A stretch of DNA of 64,000 bases, taken from contig JAFAZH010000045.1 of the NCBI GenBank assembly GCA_019239895.1, positions 1 to 64,000 on the forward strand. Reading direction: 5' to 3'. Positions 24,385 through 33,328 of the stretch are shown here, one piece after another. Below the pieces are notes generated by a model, which was given only the letters and a program-made list of their open reading frames with translations, ran no database searches and had not been told where the DNA came from. How positions within the stretch are numbered: the first letter of the stretch is position 1; the number at the start of each line of letters is the position of its first letter. Source of the stretch: Abditibacteriaceae bacterium (GTDB taxonomy: Bacteria > Armatimonadota > Abditibacteriia > Abditibacteriales > Abditibacteriaceae). The position numbers and the translations under genes were made by a program.

Positions 24385-26754
24385 TTAGTTTGCAAAGGCT
24401 TGCAGTTCGCCACAGGAGGCAAAGGCTTGTGCGGGATTATCGCCACTGGCGGGTTTGCCAATCACGCGCACAGCAACCGCTTGTAGAGGAGCTTGCAGTT
24501 TCAGCGTGAACATCTGTCCATCTTTCAGGCCGTGGGCATCGGTGGCTGTAGTATCCGGGTAATCGGTCAGGGTGCCAACTGTTTCCCAGGCTCCGCCTTT
24601 TTCGTGTTGCACCTGGATGCGGGGCTTGCCAGCACTGGCATCAAACCAGCCGCCGTCGTGGAAGCTCTTGCCATGAGCGAACACGATGCGCCGCACCGTC
24701 ACCGGGGCGTCAACATCAACCGCAAACCAATCTTCATCGCGCCGGGTTGTATCGAAAGTCACTACCGCACTGCCAGCATCGCCATCGTTGATGGAGTTGT
24801 TTAAGTTCCCCGCGCGCGAGCGACTCTCATGACCAGAAGCAAAGAGCGAAAGGTTTTGGGGCAGGCTCTCCGGCGTGTGCATCCAGACTTCAAATTGCCC
24901 GCCCGTGCTGCCCGCATCGGCAAAGGGCACGAAGGTGGCAGGCTTAGGTTGTGCCTCGGCTTTGGTGCGCACTGGTGCTTCAAAACTCAGTGACGAATCA
25001 GCCGTGAACTTGGGCATTAGCGGCGGCTGTCCAGACGTTTCCACCAGAGCAAGACTTGAAGGAGTTACGCCGTGATTCTGGCTGGCATCATACGCCAACA
25101 CTAACGGCCCCCACATCAAGGCTTCACGACCAGCGTTGGTGTGCTCGCCCTGAATTAGCCGGGCCGGAATAGAAAAATTGATGGATACTTGATCACCGTT
25201 CTTCCATTTGCGCGGTGTCAATTTGGCCCAGCCACCCGCCGGGCCAGTGACCGCTTGCTTATCCTTTACACCACGCACTTTAAGCGGCTGTGCCCAAGCT
25301 GGCGAGCGCACTAAGAGACCAAAAGTTGCAGGTTGCTTCATGCGGAAGGTCAGCGTGGAAACTCCCCGTTTTGGAAAATCGGTTTGCTGCTCCAGGGTAA
25401 CTGCTTGACCGCCTAATTGTGTGGTAACCTGAGAGGTCTCAAAGAAGTTGACCGCGATGTTGTCCTGCCCCAGTTCGGAGTGTTTGAGATAAGTGAAAGT
25501 GGGTGCCAGGGCCATGCCACGCGGCCCACTGGACAGGCAGCAATTGGTGGAATGGCCATAAGGCTTAGTGCCTTCGAGGGGAGTATAGTAGCACCATTCC
25601 GATCCATCAGGCCGCTGCGCGCCCGCCAGATGATTCAGGTAAGAACGTTCCAGTTCATCGCCATAACGAGCATCCCCCGTCAAGCGCAGCAATTGTTGAT
25701 TCAACTGAATCCACGTCACCGTGACGCAGGTTTCTCCCAAGTTCGACCCCGGCTGGTTAGGTAGGTCATAATCATCGTGGAAGTGCTCACCGTGACTCGC
25801 CGTGCCCGTAATATAAAGCTGATGCGCCACGACATCTTCCCAGGCATTGATAACAGGCTGTAAATACTGACGGTCTCCGGTAGCACGCGCCAATTCACAA
25901 AGCCCCACTAAGTTCGACAACATTTCATAAGCCTTGCCGTTGGCGGTCTTGTTGACTTTCTTTTCTGTGGTTAATGTCTTAATGATCTTCGGGCCATCCG
26001 GCTCATTCCACGCATTGACAATATATTTAGCGAAATCCAGATAGCGCCCGTCCCCCGTTGTCCGGTAAAGCAACACTATCGCTTCGAGGACACTGGTCGC
26101 CGCCATGCCAACATGCTCGCCTGCATGGATAATGCTCTTCTTGGCCGGGAAGGTGTTAATCAATAAATCGCCTACTTTGCGCGAGGCATCTAACGCGGCC
26201 TGATTGCCCGTATAATGGTAGTAGGTGAGTAAACCAATGAGATCATATTTATGCACCCATACATCCCAACTCGTCCAGCGTCTATCCGTTGGATAAGTGC
26301 CTAAGTAGCCATCCGCTTCCTGGGTCTTAATCAGACGTGCCACCACGCGGTCTAGCTTTGCCTTAAGAGCAGGATCACCTGTGTTAACCCAGGCTAAAGT
26401 CGCCGCGTGCAGGAATTTGCCGACGTGCTCACCCTGCCAATCTTGATGCGACACGTCACGCCGTTCAAAGGCATCCAGCAGGTCATTTTCATCTACTTCC
26501 AACAAGCGTCCCTTTTCATTGTTCGCCACTCGTTGCCCCAGGAACCCTTCCAGATGCACCTCGGAAGGGGGCAGGATTTGAGCGACATCGGGTATTCGGT
26601 CAGGTACTTTATAATCAACTGTCGTAAAAACAGCAGGCTTAAAGAGCGAGGGATTCGCCATTGACCCGTTCCCTACTGTGGGCGCAGTGGAGGCAGCAAA
26701 GGCAACATAAACACCTAATGATGCAATTGGAGCTACGAGTAACAGACGTTTCAT
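24385..26754 (-). CDS. GH127-type beta-L-arabinofuranosidase (DUF1680)
   Basis: 789 residues with a signal peptide (MKRLLLVAPIASLGVYVAFA). The DUF1680/GH127 (alpha/alpha)6 barrel is recognised by GEHFHDDYDLP (Glu323, matching the acid/base Glu322 of HypBA1 as I recall it), the zinc ligands Glu341-x-Cys343 in LGETCVTVTW, and the Cys405-Cys406 pair in NCCLSSGPRG, one of which is the nucleophile. HGEHVGM-like AGEHVGMAATSVLEA is at 211. The C-terminal 200 residues add a beta-sandwich and a likely carbohydrate-binding or F5/8-like domain (NLNNSINDGDAGSAVVTFDTT...). Releases L-arabinofuranose from arabinan or extensin glycans. It heads the operon. Confidence 0.92.
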   Translation of the reverse strand: MKRLLLVAPIASLGVYVAFAASTAPTVGNGSMANPSLFKPAVFTTVDYKVPDRIPDVAQILPPSEVHLEGFLGQRVANNEKGRLLEVDENDLLDAFERRDVSHQDWQGEHVGKFLHAATLAWVNTGDPALKAKLDRVVARLIKTQEADGYLGTYPTDRRWTSWDVWVHKYDLIGLLTYYHYTGNQAALDASRKVGDLLINTFPAKKSIIHAGEHVGMAATSVLEAIVLLYRTTGDGRYLDFAKYIVNAWNEPDGPKIIKTLTTEKKVNKTANGKAYEMLSNLVGLCELARATGDRQYLQPVINAWEDVVAHQLYITGTASHGEHFHDDYDLPNQPGSNLGETCVTVTWIQLNQQLLRLTGDARYGDELERSYLNHLAGAQRPDGSEWCYYTPLEGTKPYGHSTNCCLSSGPRGMALAPTFTYLKHSELGQDNIAVNFFETSQVTTQLGGQAVTLEQQTDFPKRGVSTLTFRMKQPATFGLLVRSPAWAQPLKVRGVKDKQAVTGPAGGWAKLTPRKWKNGDQVSINFSIPARLIQGEHTNAGREALMWGPLVLAYDASQNHGVTPSSLALVETSGQPPLMPKFTADSSLSFEAPVRTKAEAQPKPATFVPFADAGSTGGQFEVWMHTPESLPQNLSLFASGHESRSRAGNLNNSINDGDAGSAVVTFDTTRRDEDWFAVDVDAPVTVRRIVFAHGKSFHDGGWFDASAGKPRIQVQHEKGGAWETVGTLTDYPDTTATDAHGLKDGQMFTLKLQAPLQAVAVRVIGKPASGDNPAQAFASCGELQAFAN

Positions 26755-26792
26755 AAATGACCTTTGAATGAACCTTACACAGATGATGTCAT

Positions 26793-26911
26793 AGACCCGC
26801 CCCTAAAGCAACGGGCTGAGCGGATAAGACCCGTAAACGGGCCTCATTAGAGCCACAGTAGCCCGGTTCACCGGGCTTGCCTCTTCAGCCCGTTGCTTTA
26901 GGGGCGGGTCT
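26793..26911. repeat. AGACCCGCCCCTAAAG inverted repeat, copy 1
   Basis: 27-nt perfect arms (26793-26819 and 26885-26911) beginning AGACCCGCCCCTAAAGCAAC, enclosing two inner palindromes (CCCGTAAACGGG; CCCGGTTCACCGGG). It fills the gap between def and the GH127 gene. The same AGACCCGCCCCTAAAG arm recurs at 33187 and 55361. Confidence 0.9.
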
Positions 26912-26928
26912 GCGCTATAGCAGACAAG

Positions 26929-27435
26929 TCAAGCCTTTGTTTTGCGGGGAAACACATCCGTTGCCAGATTAGACACCCGGTCGAGAAACAGAATGCCGTT
27001 CAGGTGATCTATTTCATGCTGGATGGCGACCGCTTCAAAATTGGAGGCAGTAACTTGCTGTGGTTCTCCTGTGCCATTTTGGAATCTAATCTGGACGGTC
27101 TGCGACCGGCGCACGTTCGCAGTAAAGTCGGGCAAAGATAAACAACCCTCTCGCCCCAGCCATTCTCCCTCACTTATGGCAATGGAGGGATTAATCAACA
27201 CCATGCGCCCCTGGCTAACGGCACCATGCTTTTTATGTATAGAAGTATCCACTAGAGCCACCCGTTTTAGTACACCGATTTGACAGGCCGCAATGCCAAC
27301 ACAACCCGGATGGGCGTGCATGGTATCTTCAAGGTCTTGCACTAACTCATGGAGTGCATCATCAAATTGCGCTATGGGTTCACACGCTTGTTTTAGCCGA
27401 GGATCAGGCACCAGGAGCACGGGTCGAACAGCCAT
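26929..27435 (-). CDS. def: Peptide deformylase
   Basis: Removes the formyl group from the N-terminal Met of new proteins; metal-dependent. All three motifs are intact in 168 residues: GCVGIAACQIG (motif 1), REGCLSLPDF (motif 2, with the metal-binding Cys) and QHEIDHLNGILF (motif 3, HExxH). Last gene of the gat-centred minus-strand run, 74 nt behind the ACT-domain gene. The C-terminus (RKTKA) is short and basic. Confidence 0.95.
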   Translation of the reverse strand: MAVRPVLLVPDPRLKQACEPIAQFDDALHELVQDLEDTMHAHPGCVGIAACQIGVLKRVALVDTSIHKKHGAVSQGRMVLINPSIAISEGEWLGREGCLSLPDFTANVRRSQTVQIRFQNGTGEPQQVTASNFEAVAIQHEIDHLNGILFLDRVSNLATDVFPRKTKA

Positions 27436-27509
27436 TTTAATTATGGATTGGGGATTTGCGATTGCGGATCAAATATAAGTAGGGCAAAGTGGCACGTTGC
27501 ATGAGAACT

Positions 27510-28049
27510 CTAAAGTGTATCTTCTTCTAAAGGCCGCAGTGAAACTTCCACTCCAATTTCATGGGCCGTGTTATGCAGCGATTGCTGCAAAGTTTCGGCT
27601 TCGAGATTAGCGGGCAACTCGACCTCAAAAATCATAATGTAAACGGTGCCATGTGACGCTACCCTGGTTTGCACATCGGTAATATTAACGCCATGCGCTG
27701 CTAATACCCCTGTGATACGCGCTACCAACCCACTTTTTTCCGGCCCATAAACCGACAGCATATAACGCGGTGCGGTATAGTCGTCCTGCCCGCCAATTTG
27801 CTCTTGCACCTCCGCAACAGCGCGACAATTGATAAACAGCCCGTGTGACTTTTCGAGCGGCGATAGATGAATGGCTAAATCCGCCGGAGCAATGTCAGGG
27901 GGCGGCGAGACGATGAGAATCATCGCAAACTCACCACACAAGCGCGTCATGGTGGTGTCTTCGATATTACAACCATAATCCGCAAGCTTGGCCGCCACAG
28001 CGTGCGCCATGCCTGGACGATCTGCGCCAACAGCCGTGATGATAATCAT
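27510..28049 (-). CDS. Tandem ACT-domain protein (GcvR-like)
   Basis: 179 residues made of two ACT domains: MIIITAVGADRPGMAHAVAAKLADYGCNIEDTTMTRL (1-85) and LSVYGPEKSGLVARITGVLAAHGVNITDVQTR (95-170). Proteins of this layout include the glycine-cleavage repressor GcvR and other amino-acid-sensing regulators; no DNA-binding domain is present. Its ATG lies only 3 nt after the gatB stop, so it is translationally coupled to gatB. The ligand is unknown. Confidence 0.85.
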   Translation of the reverse strand: MIIITAVGADRPGMAHAVAAKLADYGCNIEDTTMTRLCGEFAMILIVSPPPDIAPADLAIHLSPLEKSHGLFINCRAVAEVQEQIGGQDDYTAPRYMLSVYGPEKSGLVARITGVLAAHGVNITDVQTRVASHGTVYIMIFEVELPANLEAETLQQSLHNTAHEIGVEVSLRPLEEDTL

Positions 28050-28052
28050 TTA

Positions 28053-29507
28053 CTAGCTCAACTGTTTCTTCAGTAGTTCGTTAACTAAAGCAGGATTGGC
28101 GCGGCCACGAGTTTCTTTCATCACGCCACCGACAAGGGCTGCAAAAGACCTTTCTTTGCCACCCTTGTAATCCTCGACAGCTTTAGGATTGGCTTCAATG
28201 ACACGCTGGCAAATGGCTTCTATTTCGCTGGTGTCACTAATCTGCCCCAAGCCCTTCTCACGGACAATCAGGATAGCGTCACGACCTTCCATGAACATCT
28301 CGTCAAAGACTTCCTTAGCGATTTTGCCGCTAATAGTGCCGTCATCTATGAGTTTTACGAGGTCACGCAACTGTGTAGGCCGTACCGGAGAAGCTATGAT
28401 GTCTTTATTTTCGGCATTGAGGCGACCCAGGAGTTCATTGGCGACCCAGTTGGAGATGGTTTTGGGATTGTTGTAATTCTCTAACGCGGCTTCGTAATAG
28501 CTGGCAATGTCTCGCGTGGAGGTTAGAATCTCGGCATCATAGGCGGAAAGGCCATAGTCCGTCTGAAAGCGTTGACGACGCGCACGCGGTAATTCCGGCA
28601 TGGCAGCGCGCACACGATCCAACCAGGCATTGTCAATTTCGATTGGCACCAGGTCGGGTTCCGGGAAGTAGCGATAATCATGGGCTTGCTCTTTCGAGCG
28701 CATGGGCTGTGTGGTGCCACTGGCTTCATCCCATAACATGGTCTGTTGCTGCACTTTGCCGCCGCTATCCAGGATTTTCGTCTGGCGTTCAATTTCAGCG
28801 CGCAACGAATCGCGCACCGCTTTCATCGAGTTCAAATTCTTGACTTCAACGCGGGTGCCATACTCTTCTTGTCCAAACGGACGCAGCGACACGCTGGCCT
28901 CAAAACGTAAGCGGCCTAATTCCATTTTGCAGTCGCTCACTTCAAGGTATAGTAGCACCTGGCGCAGCGTTGCCATATAACTTTCAGCCTCCTCAATCGA
29001 GCGCATATCAGGGGCCGAGACAATTTCCAAAAGGGGAATACCGGCGCGGTTGAAATCCACCAGGCTAGAATCCGGGTCACCAATCGCCTCACCATGCTGG
29101 CTTTTGCCGGTATCTTCTTCCATATGCACGTCACTGAGACCGACACGCTTGGTTTGCACCTGTCCGTCCTGCCCTGCCACATCAATTTCAACACAACCAC
29201 CTTCACCCAGGGTGAAGAGGCGTTGTGAAATCTGATAGGCTTTTGGCAAATCAGGATAAAAATAGTTTTTGCGCTCAAAAATCGTGTGCTTGTTAATCTT
29301 GGAATCGAAGGCCAGCACGGTGCGCAACGACAATTCAACGCTCTTCTCATTCAACACCGGCAAGGAACCCGGAAAGCCCAGGCACACCGGGCAGACGTGC
29401 GTGTTAGGCGGTGCCACTGCGACGTTCGCACAACCACAAAACTGCTTTGATTCAGTAAGTAGTTCGGCATGAACTTCCATGCCGATGACAATCTCGTATT
29501 TAGACAT
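28053..29507 (-). CDS. gatB: Aspartyl/glutamyl-tRNA amidotransferase subunit B
   Basis: 484 residues from ATG 29507 (MSKYEIVIGMEVHAEL); a frame-extended start at 29528 has no ribosome site. GatB phosphorylates and amidates Glu-tRNA(Gln) or Asp-tRNA(Asn) with ammonia from GatA. Motifs: GMEVHAEL, CGCANVAVAPPNTHVCPVCLGFPG with the zinc cysteines, RKNYFYPDLPKAYQISQ, VHMEEDTGKS, VDFNRAGIPLLEIV, and the C-terminal YqeY tail domain ending ALVGGVMKETRGRANPALV. It is part of the gatCAB operon, but two other genes lie between gatA and gatB. Confidence 0.97.
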   Translation of the reverse strand: MSKYEIVIGMEVHAELLTESKQFCGCANVAVAPPNTHVCPVCLGFPGSLPVLNEKSVELSLRTVLAFDSKINKHTIFERKNYFYPDLPKAYQISQRLFTLGEGGCVEIDVAGQDGQVQTKRVGLSDVHMEEDTGKSQHGEAIGDPDSSLVDFNRAGIPLLEIVSAPDMRSIEEAESYMATLRQVLLYLEVSDCKMELGRLRFEASVSLRPFGQEEYGTRVEVKNLNSMKAVRDSLRAEIERQTKILDSGGKVQQQTMLWDEASGTTQPMRSKEQAHDYRYFPEPDLVPIEIDNAWLDRVRAAMPELPRARRQRFQTDYGLSAYDAEILTSTRDIASYYEAALENYNNPKTISNWVANELLGRLNAENKDIIASPVRPTQLRDLVKLIDDGTISGKIAKEVFDEMFMEGRDAILIVREKGLGQISDTSEIEAICQRVIEANPKAVEDYKGGKERSFAALVGGVMKETRGRANPALVNELLKKQLS

Positions 29508-29541
29508 AGGCTCTATTAAACCATTCAAAATTTAGAAATAT

Positions 29542-30612
29542 TTAGCGAATATGGAAAACGGACTTGTGAGTGCGTGATCCCTTGCGCTCAATCTTACGCC
29601 AGGAACTTTCATCGTTGGTGCGCACCCAGCGCCGCTCTTCTTTGCGGTAGTGTCGGTCTGTATCGTTTTGATAATAGACTTGAATATTCCTGCCTTCAAG
29701 GATATTCAAAATCTCATTGTCGTGCGCGTGATGCTCGTCCGAAAAGGTGTACGACTTTTGCCCCATCTCAGAATACAGCTTGTTCAATTGTAATAAAAGA
29801 AAATTCAGATCCGCTTCTAAAGGTTGCACTTTCAAGCCGATGAGCTTCGCTTCTTCCAGGGTAATGGGGTAATCGTGCGAAGGATAATCTTTATTTAAGT
29901 GATTGCTGATTTTGGTGGCTTCGTCACGGTCTTCCATGTGGTAAGAAAGTATTTCCGTACAAACTTTAATCGAAAGCGAACTGGCACGATCCACTGCGCC
30001 GACGACCAGGGGATGTACATGCTGATAGAGCGCCTGATAAGGATTTGGACTTTTTTCATTGGCTTCGCGCCGCCACAGGTCAACCACACGGGTTAACTCG
30101 TCCTGGCTAACCGATACAGCACGATTAAAGTTGTTAACGGGCGACAAATCATGCGTCAGCGAAGTATCCACCGCCGTAAGATAGGCCATTGGCCCCATAT
30201 GTATTTCATTGGCCCCCAGGGCGATCATCGTAGCCGCAGAAGCGCAGTCTAATGGCACGAAAGCGATGAGGCGCGGGGCGTAATGGCGCAACAGATGCAC
30301 AATGCGCAATGCGGCTAAACCCGAACCACCATCAGATTTCAAGAAGAGAACGATTTTTTGCTGCGGGCCAATGGTCTGCAAAATTTCATGCAGCCCCACC
30401 ACATCGCTCCAACACACACTGCCATTGCACGATGTCCAATAGCTCAAAAAAGTCGCGTCTAACTTCGCCTCCAGTTCAGCCACTAACCGTTGCGTCTTCT
30501 GAAAAAGCACGGGCAGCTTGCTGGCGCGTGGCGGCGCTTTCTTCACTTCACTGGCTGGCCCATCGGTTTGTGTTACCCGATGCACCTCGGTGGTTTCAAC
30601 GATTTCAGTCAT
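29542..30612 (-). CDS. SDH/ClpP-fold serine protease-like protein
   Basis: 356 residues. The central domain (about 60-230) has the ClpP/crotonase protease fold of the serine-dehydrogenase-proteinase family: IVLFLKSDGGSGLAALRIVHLLRHYA, the nucleophile motif LDCASAATMIALGANEIHMGPMAYLTAVD (Ser in CASAAT), and a helical stretch with LTRVVDLWR. The C-terminus (280-356) is charged and Arg/Lys-rich (RHYRKEERRW, RKGSRTHKSVF). No signal peptide, so cytoplasmic or membrane-bound by partners. It sits between gatA and gatB, an unusual place. The substrate is unknown. Confidence 0.8.
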   Translation of the reverse strand: MTEIVETTEVHRVTQTDGPASEVKKAPPRASKLPVLFQKTQRLVAELEAKLDATFLSYWTSCNGSVCWSDVVGLHEILQTIGPQQKIVLFLKSDGGSGLAALRIVHLLRHYAPRLIAFVPLDCASAATMIALGANEIHMGPMAYLTAVDTSLTHDLSPVNNFNRAVSVSQDELTRVVDLWRREANEKSPNPYQALYQHVHPLVVGAVDRASSLSIKVCTEILSYHMEDRDEATKISNHLNKDYPSHDYPITLEEAKLIGLKVQPLEADLNFLLLQLNKLYSEMGQKSYTFSDEHHAHDNEILNILEGRNIQVYYQNDTDRHYRKEERRWVRTNDESSWRKIERKGSRTHKSVFHIR

Positions 30613-30645
30613 TGCTACATCCTAAAGCTCTGATCGCAACGGTCA

Positions 30646-31164
30646 CTACTTTGTCCAATGAATGGATTTAATCATGGCCGTAAAAGATGGGCTATATTTG
30701 GCATAATCCGCATCCAGACTGGTGCAGGTTATCGTATACATTAAGTCTTTCTTTAACACCACAACCTGATGCATCCTGAACAATTGCGGCGGCTTCCCAT
30801 TCTTCAGATTCGCGGTATTATAAAGTGCCCGCAGGCCACCCACCGTGGTGAAGCCCTGCGCCAACTTTTTATAACCCGGAAAGATATGAGGATAGGCCGC
30901 ATTGATTTGCTTCACGCCACCTTCGAGGGTTGATTTGGGAGCCGCAGGCGCAACCACTACCAGGACATTGGCGGCAAAGCCATGTGCCACGGGCGCACTA
31001 AAACGCACCGCAGCATCACCTTGCGTGGAGGTTTCCACTGTCCAGTTAGCAGGTGGCGCGATGGTGTATCCCTTAGGATTGCTATAAGGCTTAGCTTCTG
31101 CCGTCATAGGAGTCTCAATAGCAGTCAGCATGATACACGAGATAAGTAAATGCGGTGCTTTCAT
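30646..31164 (-). CDS. Small secreted DcrB/PsbP-like protein
   Basis: 172 residues from ATG 31164, which makes an ATGA overlap with the gatA stop. An N-terminal signal (MKAPHLLISCIMLTAIETPMTAEA) precedes a domain of about 145 residues: YTIAPPANWTVETSTQGDAAVRFSAP..., GFTTVGGLRALYN and YTITCTSLDADYAKYSPSFTAMIKSI. The N-W/F pattern, and the ending Y..y.p.F..ii.Sf., are those of DcrB/DUF1795/PsbP-like folds. The function is unknown. Translational coupling to gatA is notable, since this protein is exported and GatA is cytoplasmic. Confidence 0.7.
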   Translation of the reverse strand: MKAPHLLISCIMLTAIETPMTAEAKPYSNPKGYTIAPPANWTVETSTQGDAAVRFSAPVAHGFAANVLVVVAPAAPKSTLEGGVKQINAAYPHIFPGYKKLAQGFTTVGGLRALYNTANLKNGKPPQLFRMHQVVVLKKDLMYTITCTSLDADYAKYSPSFTAMIKSIHWTK

Positions 31165-32630
31165 GATTTTTCGACAACAGCCCTCTGCTTGTGCCATTCG
31201 GTTGCTTGCTCGTAAGCATGAGCAGCGCGGAACAGGGTGCTCTCATCCAGCAAATTGCCAATGAGTTGCAAGCCAATCGGCAGATTGTTCTGGAAACCAC
31301 AGGGCAAGGAAATCGCTGGCAGGCCAGCCATGTTAACGGGAATAGTGCAGACATCGGCCAGTTTCATCGAAAAGGGATCATTGGTTTTAGAGCCGATTTC
31401 AAAGGCTACGGTTGGCGCGGTGGGTGTGGCTAACACATCGCACTGCGAAAAAGCTTTTTCAAAGTCCCGGCGAATAAGCGTGCGCACCTTCTGTGCTTTA
31501 AGGTAGTAGGCATCATAAAAGCCGGAGGAAAGAGCATGGGTGCCGATCATGATGCGGTGCTGCACTTCATGCCCGAAGCCTGCGGCGCGAGTTTTGGAGT
31601 ACATCGCAATGATGTCATCGCCTGGTTCAGCAACTCTTAAACCATATTGCACGCCATCATAGCGGGCCAAGTTGGAAGAGGCTTCGCTGGGCGCAATGAT
31701 GTAGTAAGTTGCCAGGGCGTATTCGGCGCTGGGCATGGAAACTTCTACGGCTTCGGCACCTAACTCACACAGCTTATCTATAGCAGCGCGCACGGCGTCT
31801 ACCACATAACTCTCAACACCTTGCACGAAGAACTCTTTGGGCACGCCGATTCTCAAGCCTTTCACATCACCCGTTAAGCTGGCAAGATAATCAGGCACCG
31901 CACGGTTGATGGAAGTGGAATCACGGCGGTCATAACCGGCAATAGCCTGCAATAACAAAGCACTATCGCGCACATCATTGGCAATCGGGCCAATCTGGTC
32001 GAGCGAACTGGCAAAAGCAATAAGACCGTAACGCGAGACCAGGCCATACGTCGGTTTAAGGCCCACACATCCACAATAAGCAGCGGGTTGACGGATAGAA
32101 CCACCGGTATCCGAACCCAAAGCCAGTGGCGCTTCCTGGGCCGCAACTGCCGCCGTGCTGCCACCGGACGAGCCACCAGGCACGCAATTAAGATTCCACG
32201 GGTTGCGCGTGGGGAAGAAAGCGGAGTTCTCGGTGGAAGAACCCATCGCAAACTCATCCATGTTCGCCTTGCCGATATTGACCGCACCCTCGACAGCCAG
32301 GCGTTCAGCGACATGGGCATCATAAGGCGGCACAAAGTTTTCCAGCATCTTGGAGGAGCAAGTGGTGCGGATGCCACGCGTGCAGATAAGGTCTTTCACG
32401 GCCACTGGCACGCCACCCAGCAAGCCAATATCCTCGCCCCCGGCTAAACGTTTATCCAGCAAATCGGCACGGCGGCGGGCTTCATCCGGCAACACCGTAA
32501 CGAAGGCTTTCACACGCGGCTCGACCTCTTCAATACGGGATAGGAATTCATTGGTGACTTCGCGGCAGGAAATTTTGCGAGTCTTAATTTGCTGGGCTAA
32601 TTGATAGGCAGTTAGTTCAGTTAAAGGCAT
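31161..32630 (-). CDS. gatA: Aspartyl/glutamyl-tRNA amidotransferase subunit A
   Basis: 489-residue amidase-signature enzyme that frees ammonia from glutamine for GatB. The catalytic triad falls at Lys79 (VAVKD), the cis-Ser154 (PGGSSGGSTAA) and the nucleophile Ser178 (SDTGGSIRQPA), the same numbers as I recall for the S. aureus protein. Also visible: GSSTENSAFFPTRNPWN and GLKPTYGLVSRYGLIAFASSLDQIGP. ATG 32630 is preferred to TTG 32639. gatC lies 29 nt upstream; the secreted protein gene overlaps its stop. Confidence 0.97.
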   Translation of the reverse strand: MPLTELTAYQLAQQIKTRKISCREVTNEFLSRIEEVEPRVKAFVTVLPDEARRRADLLDKRLAGGEDIGLLGGVPVAVKDLICTRGIRTTCSSKMLENFVPPYDAHVAERLAVEGAVNIGKANMDEFAMGSSTENSAFFPTRNPWNLNCVPGGSSGGSTAAVAAQEAPLALGSDTGGSIRQPAAYCGCVGLKPTYGLVSRYGLIAFASSLDQIGPIANDVRDSALLLQAIAGYDRRDSTSINRAVPDYLASLTGDVKGLRIGVPKEFFVQGVESYVVDAVRAAIDKLCELGAEAVEVSMPSAEYALATYYIIAPSEASSNLARYDGVQYGLRVAEPGDDIIAMYSKTRAAGFGHEVQHRIMIGTHALSSGFYDAYYLKAQKVRTLIRRDFEKAFSQCDVLATPTAPTVAFEIGSKTNDPFSMKLADVCTIPVNMAGLPAISLPCGFQNNLPIGLQLIGNLLDESTLFRAAHAYEQATEWHKQRAVVEKS

Positions 32631-32659
32631 AGGTCTCAATCTTAATTAGGTTCAATCTC

Positions 32660-32953
32660 TTATTCAGCCTCAACTACGCGCGGCACCTGAAACATGCCAG
32701 AAGCGTGCTCCGGGGCATTTTGGAGGACGGCCTCCAGGCTCAGGCAGGGCCGTGTCTCGTCCACCCGCAGAACATTATTGATGGGCAACACATGCTCGGT
32801 TGGCTCAACGTTTTCCGTATCCAACTGCTTGAGTTGCTCAAAATAATCCAGAATCTGCGATAGCTCACCAGCAGCACGCTCACGCTCGGCGGGCGATAAT
32901 TCTAAACGGGCCAATAATGTAATGTGGTCTACTTCTTCCGGCGTAAGCCTCAT
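32660..32953 (-). CDS. gatC: Aspartyl/glutamyl-tRNA amidotransferase subunit C
   Basis: Small stabilising subunit of GatCAB, 97 residues: MRLTPEEVDHITLLARLELS, ILDYFEQLKQLDTENVEPTEHVLPINNVLRVDE. The family usually starts right at this Met; an upstream in-frame ATG at 32965 is possible, and GGGAG lies between the two, which leaves the choice open. First gene of the minus-strand gat operon. Confidence 0.94.
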   Translation of the reverse strand: MRLTPEEVDHITLLARLELSPAERERAAGELSQILDYFEQLKQLDTENVEPTEHVLPINNVLRVDETRPCLSLEAVLQNAPEHASGMFQVPRVVEAE

Positions 32954-33186
32954 CTTCTCTCCCATTTCCAGTTGCTAATCACAGGCATTTGTCAGGCGTT
33001 GCGGATTAGGATGTACGCCAGCAACACACAGTCGCCACCGCAGTAGCGAAACTTTTAGTTTTAATGCCCACTGAATTATAAGGTTGTCTGCCCCATCCGG
33101 CAACAATGCCAGGCCAGTTTCGCCTCACTCAGAATAGTTTAACGAAAATTGGCCCGGCTTTATCATGAGCACGCTGATGCTAACGC

Positions 33187-33273
33187 AGACCCGCCCCTAA
33201 AGGAGCAGGCTGAACGGGCAAGCCCCCTGAACGGGGCTAATGGGGCCGAATACCACTCCTTTAGGGGCGGGTT
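33187..33273. repeat. AGACCCGCCCCTAAAG inverted repeat, copy 2
   Basis: AGACCCGCCCCTAAAGGAG (33187-33205) and its near-exact complement (33255-33273) surround a loop with its own palindrome (CCCCCTGAACGGGG). It lies in the 363-nt gap between the divergent gatC and the secreted glycosidase-like gene, where promoters of both are expected. I found no convincing promoter pair there. Confidence 0.85.
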
Positions 33274-33328
33274 CACAGTCATACATTTATTTTGCCTCTC
33301 ACTAAGGAGGAAAAGTTAAACTCAACTT

